7,093 nucleotides of DNA, from NCBI GenBank assembly GCA_026416315.1, contig JAOAFK010000127.1:1-7093 (forward strand). Direction: 5' to 3'. This document shows positions 1 through 5,174 of the stretch, piece after piece. The number at the start of each line of letters is the position of its first letter. The stretch's first letter is position 1. The position numbers and the translations under genes are program-made. The notes under the pieces were generated by a model. That model had not been told where the DNA came from and did not search any database. It saw only the letters and a program-made list of their open reading frames with translations. Source of the stretch: Syntrophorhabdaceae bacterium. GTDB taxonomy: Bacteria; Desulfobacterota; Syntrophorhabdia; Syntrophorhabdales; Syntrophorhabdaceae.

Positions 1-111
1 ATCTCTGAAGATGGTAAAAAGATGTTACTTGAAAGAATTGGAGAAAATATGGCTGATAGGCTGAGAAGGCATGACAAAGAAGGACATGTTTCGGATATTA
101 ATAGTAGATGA
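1..111 (+). CDS. 3' end of an unidentified upstream gene (5' truncated)
   Basis: Frame 1 is open from the window edge to a TGA at 109-111, giving 36 visible residues. They look protein-like: an amphipathic, charged helix rich in E, K and R (for example KKMLLERIGENMADRLRR), with codon use like the neighbouring genes. The family cannot be recognised from this tail. If real, it overlaps the next gene by 41 nt from the 71 start, or 26 nt from the alternative start at 86, which would make it the preceding gene of the same operon. The competing frame 2 ends at a TGA at 62-64, only 6 nt before the 71 start. That spacing is more conventional, but the peptide looks less protein-like. The frame choice is therefore an inference. 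Confidence 0.4.
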   Translation: MSEDGKKMLLERIGENMADRLRRHDKEGHVSDINSR

Positions 112-637
112 TAACGCAGAGATCAGAGAAATTGTTAAGGAGTATCTAAGCGAAGATGATTGTGTTGTAGAAGGCTCTGATAACGGAAAGAATGCGTTAG
201 AAAAATATTTAAAAAATCCTTTCGATATAATAATCACAGATCTCAAAATGCCTGAGATGTCAGGCATAGAATTAATCAAACATATAAAACAGATTAACGA
301 TATTACTGAATTTATTATTATTACAGGATACGCATCCCTTGACACGGCCATGGAGGCAATAAAGTTAGGTGCATTTGATTATATAGTTAAGCCTTTTAGG
401 ATTGAAGAACTCAAGGTAGCAACAAAAAATGCAAAAGAAAAAATCATGCTAAAAAAGACCAATCAGGAATTGCTGGAAAAACTAAAAAGTTTTTATTCAG
501 AGCTTGATAGATATAAAAAAATCGAAAGAGCGTCACCAGAGCAAAAAACCAGTGAAGAAAATTATGGAACAGAAAGGCTTGTAGAGGAGATAAAGAGACT
601 TGAGAAGCTTATAAAGACTAGACTTATGATTGAATAA
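71..637 (+). CDS. Stand-alone response regulator receiver protein with C-terminal helical tail
   Basis: This is a 188-residue cytoplasmic phosphoacceptor protein. A complete CheY-like receiver domain covers about residues 7-122. The acidic pair is D13/D14, the predicted phosphorylation site is D57 (in ITDLKMPEMSG), the switch threonine is T85 (IITGYAS) and the invariant lysine is K107 (VKPF). Residues from about 122 to 188 form a charged, probably coiled-coil helix with no DNA-binding, enzymatic or AAA+ domain. Output is therefore probably by protein contact or as a phosphate sink. The start is ATG at 71; an in-frame ATG at 86 (residue 6) is also possible, since the receiver core begins right after it. 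Both have purine-rich stretches very close upstream, so the start is not settled. It lies 17 nt before the HD-GYP gene and heads the cyclic di-GMP/stator gene set. The cognate kinase is not visible. Confidence 0.92.
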   Translation: MTKKDMFRILIVDDNAEIREIVKEYLSEDDCVVEGSDNGKNALEKYLKNPFDIIITDLKMPEMSGIELIKHIKQINDITEFIIITGYASLDTAMEAIKLGAFDYIVKPFRIEELKVATKNAKEKIMLKKTNQELLEKLKSFYSELDRYKKIERASPEQKTSEENYGTERLVEEIKRLEKLIKTRLMIE

Positions 638-654
638 AGATTAGGTGGACAAAA

Positions 655-2127
655 ATGCTTGAAAACAAAAGGGTCCTTGTGGTGGATGATAATACTGATA
701 TAATTGGGGCCCTTTCTGATTTTCTTGAGCTGAATGGCTGTAAGATTTTTACTGCCACAACAGGAAAAGATGCCCTTGATATAGTAAAGCATGAAGATAT
801 AGAAGTGGCCTTACTTGATGTGAGGCTCCCAGACATAAGCGGCGTTAACCTCCTAGATTTATTAAAGAAAGAGAATCCCGCCCTCGCTGTTATAATGATG
901 ACAGGATATAGTACCCACAAGGATATAATAGATGCCATGAAAAAGGGTGCCTCAGACTTCCTGCTTAAGCCCTTTGAATACGATAATCTTATAATGGTCA
1001 TGATCCGAGCATTAAGGGAAAGATCCCTCATGATAGAAAGGGAAAGATTTTCAAAAAGTCTTGAAGACAAGAAAAAAATAGAGATATTAAACAGGGAGCT
1101 TCAAAGTAAAATCCAGGAACTTACCACAATGTATAATATTTCAACCCAGTTTAATAGATTAACCATATACGATGATGTGTATGAAAAAATGGTCAGCATT
1201 GCCTATGATGTGTTAGGTGCGAGTCTTAGCAGGTTCTATTTTTTTGATGCCAATAGCAGGGAGCTCATTTTATTCAAAGAAAAAAAAGACAAAGAAACTT
1301 TTGAAGAATATATATTAGAACCTGATGAAATATACGCTTTTTTAAACACTGGAAAGAGGTGTTATATAAAAAATGATACACTCACTGTGCCTATTATCAT
1401 AAAAGGTGAGGTTATAGGTTTTTTATCTATAAAAAAGAGAAAAAACACCATTGAGATTAGCCCGTATCAAACAGAAAATGATATATTTTTTCTCAAACTC
1501 ATTGGAGAACAGGCCTCTTTTCAGATTGAAAACAGAATCCTCTATGAGAGTCTTTTTGAAAACGTGTTAAAGACCCATATGTCCCTCATAACGGCCATTA
1601 ACAAAAGGGATTTTTACACAGAAAACCACTGTAAAAGGGTGACGGAGATGAGCCTTTCCCTTGCAGACAAACTTGGCCTTATAAATGTCGAAAAGGACAT
1701 ACTAAGGGTTGTGGGTCCTATCCATGATTTAGGAAAGATAGGGATACCGGATACGATACTTTTAAAATCTGGAAAACTTACTGATAAAGAATATGATATT
1801 ATGAAAACCCATTCAGTATTAGGGCAAGAGATTTTGAGCCAGTTTGAAATATTATCAAAGGAATCCATAATCATCAGGGCACACCATGAAAGGTTTGATG
1901 GATTGGGCTATCCAGACGGCCTCTCAGGGGATAATATCCCTATATGCGCCCGTATCCTTGCAGTTTGTGATACATTCGACGCCATGACAACAGACAGGCC
2001 ATACAGAACTGCTCTATCTGTTGAGGATACATTAAAAGAAATAGAAAGATGTGCAGGAACTCAATTCGACCCACATATTGTGAATATATTTATCAAGATG
2101 ATAAAAAATGGCAATTATGGAAAATAA
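655..2127 (+). CDS. Response regulator with REC, GAF and HD-GYP domains; probable cyclic di-GMP phosphodiesterase
   Basis: This 490-residue cytoplasmic protein is expected to hydrolyse cyclic di-GMP under phosphorylation control, like RpfG-type regulators. The receiver domain (about 5-118) has D11/D12, phosphoacceptor D55, T83 and K105. A helical linker (about 119-155) leads to a divergent GAF domain (about 155-300), which ends in the usual helix (GEQASFQIENRILYESL). The HD-GYP domain (about 305-488) looks intact: H325 and R328, HDLGKIGIPD with H357/D358, H386, HHERFDGLGYPDG with H410/H411 and GYP at 418-420, and D439 in AVCDTFDAM. All the metal-binding positions I can place by eye are present, so activity is likely; I cannot tell whether the product is pGpG or GMP. 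A good ribosome binding site (TAGGTGGA, 642-649) sits about 5 nt before the ATG. The GAF ligand is unknown. The 3' end overlaps the PilZ gene. Confidence 0.94.
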   Translation: MLENKRVLVVDDNTDIIGALSDFLELNGCKIFTATTGKDALDIVKHEDIEVALLDVRLPDISGVNLLDLLKKENPALAVIMMTGYSTHKDIIDAMKKGASDFLLKPFEYDNLIMVMIRALRERSLMIERERFSKSLEDKKKIEILNRELQSKIQELTTMYNISTQFNRLTIYDDVYEKMVSIAYDVLGASLSRFYFFDANSRELILFKEKKDKETFEEYILEPDEIYAFLNTGKRCYIKNDTLTVPIIIKGEVIGFLSIKKRKNTIEISPYQTENDIFFLKLIGEQASFQIENRILYESLFENVLKTHMSLITAINKRDFYTENHCKRVTEMSLSLADKLGLINVEKDILRVVGPIHDLGKIGIPDTILLKSGKLTDKEYDIMKTHSVLGQEILSQFEILSKESIIIRAHHERFDGLGYPDGLSGDNIPICARILAVCDTFDAMTTDRPYRTALSVEDTLKEIERCAGTQFDPHIVNIFIKMIKNGNYGK

Positions 2128-2698
2128 AGAAAGAAGGGAATTTTTCAGAATAGATGATAGATTAACATTAAAGTTCAGATTAATAAGCGAAGAAGAGTTC
2201 AAAATCCTCGAAAATATTGTAAGATTAAGCCCATCAAGCACCCTTACAAATGAAGATGAAATTTCCATTTTAAAAAAAATCGAATTAGATGAAGAAAAAA
2301 ATAGAGACCCTTTATATACATATCTCAAGATTATTGATAGAAAACTCGATTTAATTTTAGACATATTAAGCGAAAGGGCGGATGATACAAAGATTTATAC
2401 TACTGGCCATATTGATGTAAATTTAAGTGCATCAGGTATAAGGTTTCAAACAGAGGCCCCCATGAAAAATGGTGATTTTGTAGAGTTAATAATAATATTA
2501 CCTGTTTATCCTCTTATAAGAATTTCTGCACTGTGCAGGGTTATAAGGTGCGACTCTGTTACAATAGATGGCCAAAGTAAATATGAAGTTTCCCTTCATT
2601 ATGTAGTTATAAACGAAAACGATAGGGACAGGCTGATAAGATATATCCTTATAAAAGAGAGGGAGATGTTACGGGTAAAAAGAGACACAACAGGGTAA
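2108..2698 (+). CDS. PilZ-domain protein with helical insertion; probable cyclic di-GMP receptor
   Basis: This 196-residue soluble protein has both halves of the PilZ cyclic di-GMP signature: RxxxR at R10-R14 (RREFFR) and [D/N]xSxxG at N105-G110 (NLSASG). A beta-rich stretch follows (about 111-165, for example FVELIIILPVYPLIRISALC), then a C-terminal helix with REREMLR. The two motifs lie about 90 residues apart, much further than in a compact PilZ domain. The intervening part is mostly helical, with heptad-like spacing at 72-89 (YLKIIDRKLDLILDILSE), suggesting oligomerisation. The start at 2108 overlaps the HD-GYP gene by 20 nt; ATG at 2117 (residue 4) is an alternative. Neither has a strong Shine-Dalgarno, so translational coupling is likely. 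Position between a cyclic di-GMP hydrolase and motAB suggests it reports cyclic di-GMP to the motor, as YcgR does in enterics. That role is inferred from context. Confidence 0.85.
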   Translation: MAIMENKERREFFRIDDRLTLKFRLISEEEFKILENIVRLSPSSTLTNEDEISILKKIELDEEKNRDPLYTYLKIIDRKLDLILDILSERADDTKIYTTGHIDVNLSASGIRFQTEAPMKNGDFVELIIILPVYPLIRISALCRVIRCDSVTIDGQSKYEVSLHYVVINENDRDRLIRYILIKEREMLRVKRDTTG

Positions 2699-2704
2699 TG
2701 TTTT

Positions 2705-3472
2705 ATGGATATTACAACGATTTTAGGTCTTATTATAGGTATCAGTGCAGTAATTGTATCTTTCATTCTCGAGGGCGGACGTCTATCATCCCTTGTACAG
2801 GGACCTGCCATGATTTTAATCATATGCGGAACATTTGGTGCAACAATAATTACAACACCATTTACCCAACTTAAAGCACTTCCCAAATTATTAAATATCG
2901 TCTTTACCGATAGAAAACTCGATTTCCACCAGTTAATAGACCTTATATGTGACCTTGCATATAAATCAAGAAAGAATGGATTATTGAGCCTTGAGAACGA
3001 ATTACCAAAAATAAAGGATAGCTTTTTGAGGAAGGCACTCCAACTTGCCATAGATGGATTCGAAACAAACAAAATAAAAGAGATACTTGAAATCGAGATG
3101 TCATACATTGAAGAAAGGCATAGGGCGGGTGCCATGTTTTTTCAAAAATTAGGTGGATTTTCTCCAACCTTTGGTATCATAGGTACTGTTTTAGGACTCA
3201 TCCATGCATTAAGTAGCATTGAAAACAGTGCAAACATGGCCTCTTCAATTGCATCGGCATTTATCGCTACATTATGGGGTGTTGCCCTGGCAAACATAAT
3301 ATATCTTCCCATTTCTGATAAACTTAAGGCAAAACATCAGAATGAGGCATTATACCTTGATATAATCCTTCAGGGAGTTCTATCCCTTACCACTGGAGAG
3401 AACCCACGGGTGATAAGGCTTAAGCTTATGTCTTTTTTACTACCAGATATAAAAGGGGCTGAGTTGAGATGA
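2705..3472 (+). CDS. motA: Flagellar motor stator protein MotA (MotA/PomA family)
   Basis: This 255-residue inner-membrane protein forms the ion-conducting stator with MotB; its length is closer to PomA-type proteins than to the longer E. coli MotA. There are four predicted membrane segments: about 4-22, 33-50, 150-170 and 180-204. A large cytoplasmic loop lies between the second and third. That loop carries R89 and E97, matching the charged pair that contacts the rotor protein FliG in characterised homologues. The third segment has the family proline (P154) in PTFGIIGTVLGLI, and the fourth has FIATLWGVALAN. The threonine pair common in sodium-type PomA (TTLYG) is ATLWG here, which also occurs in proton-type relatives, so ion choice is not decided. 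The start follows the PilZ stop by 6 nt, with AGGG at 2692-2695 as a weak ribosome binding site. The stop overlaps the motB start as ATGA. Confidence 0.93.
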   Translation: MDITTILGLIIGISAVIVSFILEGGRLSSLVQGPAMILIICGTFGATIITTPFTQLKALPKLLNIVFTDRKLDFHQLIDLICDLAYKSRKNGLLSLENELPKIKDSFLRKALQLAIDGFETNKIKEILEIEMSYIEERHRAGAMFFQKLGGFSPTFGIIGTVLGLIHALSSIENSANMASSIASAFIATLWGVALANIIYLPISDKLKAKHQNEALYLDIILQGVLSLTTGENPRVIRLKLMSFLLPDIKGAELR

Positions 3473-4176
3473 GAAGAAAAAATAACCATGATGACCATGA
3501 AAACATTGAAAGATGGCTACTTACTTACTCGGATCTCATTACATTACTCCTTGCCTTTTTTATTATGATGTATACATTTTCAAGGCAGGATTCAGAAAAG
3601 TATGAAGAGGTTTCTTCATATTTAAAGACTATATTTTCAGGGGGTTCTGGGGTACTACAGAAAGGTTCAGTAAGGGGAACACAACATTTAGAAATGCTTA
3701 AAGGTAAGGCATTGACAGAGGGTTTGAAAGAAAAATTAAAAAATGAACTTAATGCCATGGGTGGTGAGAGCGAACTAAAAAATAGTTTTTTCATTTTTAC
3801 GGATGAAAGGGGCGTAATAATAAGGATTATGGATAAGGCATTTTTTGATGAAGGCAAAGCAGATATAAAGCCTGAAGCAAAAAAGGCCCTGGACAAGATA
3901 TGTTATATCCTAAAAGACATAAAAAATCATATTAGGATTGAAGGACATACGGACAATACACCCATAAGCAATTTAGAATTTAAATCCAACTGGGAACTTT
4001 CTGTGAGAAGGGCCACAGAGGTTGTTAGATATTTCATCGAGAAAGGTGCCATAACGCCTGAAAGGATATCCGCTACAGGATACGCAGAATACAGACCTCT
4101 GGTGGATAACACCACAAAAGAGAATAAGGCCTTGAATAGAAGGGTTGAGATTATTATCGAAAGGGCAAATCTGTAA
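3469..4176 (+). CDS. motB: Flagellar motor stator protein MotB (OmpA-like peptidoglycan-binding)
   Basis: This 235-residue inner-membrane and periplasmic stator subunit is shorter than E. coli MotB, mainly from a short N-terminus and linker. A short cytoplasmic N-terminus leads to one membrane helix (about 17-38) carrying the essential ion-binding aspartate D22 in TYSDLITLLLAFF. Next come a segment that would include the periplasmic plug (about 40-60) and a linker. The OmpA-like peptidoglycan-anchoring domain (about 107-232) has F125/F126 before DEGKADI, GHTDNTPI at 159-166, NWELSVRRA at 174-182 and a terminal NRRVEIII. All landmarks for a working stator are present. The ATGA overlap with motA, plus a purine-rich AGGGG at 3454-3458, fixes the start. 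It is probably the last gene of the operon: an 81-nt spacer follows. Sodium versus proton use cannot be read safely from the helix. Confidence 0.94.
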   Translation: MRRKNNHDDHENIERWLLTYSDLITLLLAFFIMMYTFSRQDSEKYEEVSSYLKTIFSGGSGVLQKGSVRGTQHLEMLKGKALTEGLKEKLKNELNAMGGESELKNSFFIFTDERGVIIRIMDKAFFDEGKADIKPEAKKALDKICYILKDIKNHIRIEGHTDNTPISNLEFKSNWELSVRRATEVVRYFIEKGAITPERISATGYAEYRPLVDNTTKENKALNRRVEIIIERANL

Positions 4177-4257
4177 ACCATTTTCTTTTTTAACCCCCTT
4201 TAAATGTGTGCTTTATTTATAAAATAAAAAATGTTAAATTGCCTTGCTGAATAAATT
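4177..4257. other. Intergenic spacer between motB and ubiE; no clear terminator or promoter
   Basis: This 81-nt, very AT-rich gap breaks the tight packing of the upstream genes, so a transcription boundary is plausible. I see no GC-rich hairpin followed by a T-run. A TATAAA-like element at 4218-4223 could be a -10 box for ubiE, but I find no matching -35 box at 16-18 nt upstream. A tiny open frame (ATG at 4231, TAA at 4252-4254, seven residues) precedes ubiE without any ribosome binding site and is probably chance. Confidence 0.3.
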
Positions 4258-5022
4258 ATGGAAAAGAAAAAAAAGAGATATCCATCTGTCCAAAATATAA
4301 CCCATGAAGAACATATCGCAATTGTTCGAGAGATCTTTTCAACCATCACCGATAGGTATGATTTTTTAAATCATTTTTTAAGCCTCAGACGTGATATTGC
4401 ATGGAGAAAATTTTCCGTAAAAAAAATGAAATTTGAAAACACAGGACGCCTCCTCGATGTGGCTTGTGGAACATGTGATGTTGCCATATATGCAGCATCA
4501 AAATATTCAAAAATAAATGTTGTATGTGTTGATTTTGTTCAAGAGATGTTGGATTTGGGCAAAAAAAAGATTACGGAAAAAGGTTTCCATAATAGAATTG
4601 ACCCTGTAAGGGCAGATGCCTGTGCTCTACCCTTTCCTGAAGCAACCTTTGATGTAGCGGCAATCGCCTTTGGAATAAGAAATATCCCTGATAAGAAAAA
4701 GGCACTTTCAGAGATGGCCAGGGTTGTTGTACCGGGGGGACAGGTCATGATCCTCGAGATGACTTTTACGAGAAACTGGTTTTCAAAAATTTTATATAAA
4801 TTTTACCTAAATTATATGCTGCCTTTGCTTGCCAGAAGGTTTTCAAAAAATTATGGGGCATACAGCTATCTTGCAGATTCTATTATGAATTTTCCAGAAC
4901 CTAATGAGTTTAAAAAGATGATGGAAGATGCAGGAATGGAGCATGTGAAGGTATATAAATTAACATGGGGAATAACATATCTGTTTTTAGGTATCAAGAA
5001 ATCATACGATAATTTAGGTTAA
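4258..5022 (+). CDS. ubiE: Demethylmenaquinone/ubiquinone C-methyltransferase UbiE/MenG
   Basis: This 254-residue SAM-dependent enzyme methylates the quinone ring late in menaquinone (or ubiquinone) synthesis; its length is normal for the family. Family landmarks are all in order. The N-terminal signature is IFSTITDRYDFLNHFLSLRRD followed by WR (about 26-50, given here in two parts: IFSTITDRYDFLNHFL and SLRRDIAWR). Motif I of the Rossmann fold is LLDVACGTCDVA (65-76), followed by the acidic VVCVDF strand, the ADACALPFPEATFD and FGIRNIPD region, VVPGGQVMILE, and the YSYLADSIMNFP signature near residue 200. Residue C73 replaces the second glycine of the usual CGTGD. The start at 4258 is forced by an in-frame TAA at 4252-4254, although no clear Shine-Dalgarno is visible. 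In this setting menaquinone is the likelier product. It is convergent with the tRNA gene, 10 nt away. Confidence 0.93.
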   Translation: MEKKKKRYPSVQNITHEEHIAIVREIFSTITDRYDFLNHFLSLRRDIAWRKFSVKKMKFENTGRLLDVACGTCDVAIYAASKYSKINVVCVDFVQEMLDLGKKKITEKGFHNRIDPVRADACALPFPEATFDVAAIAFGIRNIPDKKKALSEMARVVVPGGQVMILEMTFTRNWFSKILYKFYLNYMLPLLARRFSKNYGAYSYLADSIMNFPEPNEFKKMMEDAGMEHVKVYKLTWGITYLFLGIKKSYDNLG

Positions 5023-5032
5023 AGATTAAATC

Positions 5033-5111
5033 TGGTCGGGGCGACTGGATTTGAACCAGCGACCTCTTGCTCCCAAGGCAAGCGCGCTAAACCAAGCTGC
5101 GCCACGCCCCG
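5033..5111 (-). tRNA. tRNA-Pro (anticodon UGG)
   Basis: The minus strand folds into a full 79-nt cloverleaf. The acceptor stem CGGGGCG (5111-5105) pairs with CGCCCCG (5043-5037), the D stem is GCGC/GCGC with GG in its loop, and the anticodon stem CTTGC/GCAAG encloses CTTGGGA. The anticodon TGG is at 5075-5073. The T arm has the TTCAAAT loop with a GCTGG/CCAGT stem containing one G-T pair. The discriminator A and encoded CCA end are at 5036-5033. A C at position 1 paired to G at position 72, with discriminator A, is typical of bacterial proline tRNA. The gene reads the same way as the kinase upstream of it (63-nt gap) and faces ubiE. Confidence 0.97.
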
Positions 5112-5133
5112 TTTGTCTTAACATAACATAAGG

Positions 5134-5139
5134 ATTATA
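5134..5139 (-). promoter_or_regulatory. Possible -10 element for the tRNA-Pro gene
   Basis: The minus strand reads TATAAT, a perfect sigma-70 -10 consensus. It would start transcription near 5127, about 16 nt before the mature tRNA 5' end, a reasonable leader. No good TTGACA-like -35 box lies at the right distance (the best candidates, such as TTCCTA, match only weakly). The region is AT-rich, so a chance match is possible. Confidence 0.35.
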
Positions 5140-5174
5140 AATAATGCAAGTGTTAGTTAGGAATGAAAATTTTT

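Noticed and set aside
624..1070. Long minus-strand open frame opposite the receiver domain of the HD-GYP gene
   Set aside because: Serine/isoleucine/phenylalanine-rich shadow of a well-supported gene with complete conserved motifs; no family resemblance.
4231..4254. Seven-codon open frame just before ubiE as a possible leader peptide
   Set aside because: No Shine-Dalgarno, no attenuator-like hairpins nearby, and no run of informative codons; expected by chance in AT-rich sequence.
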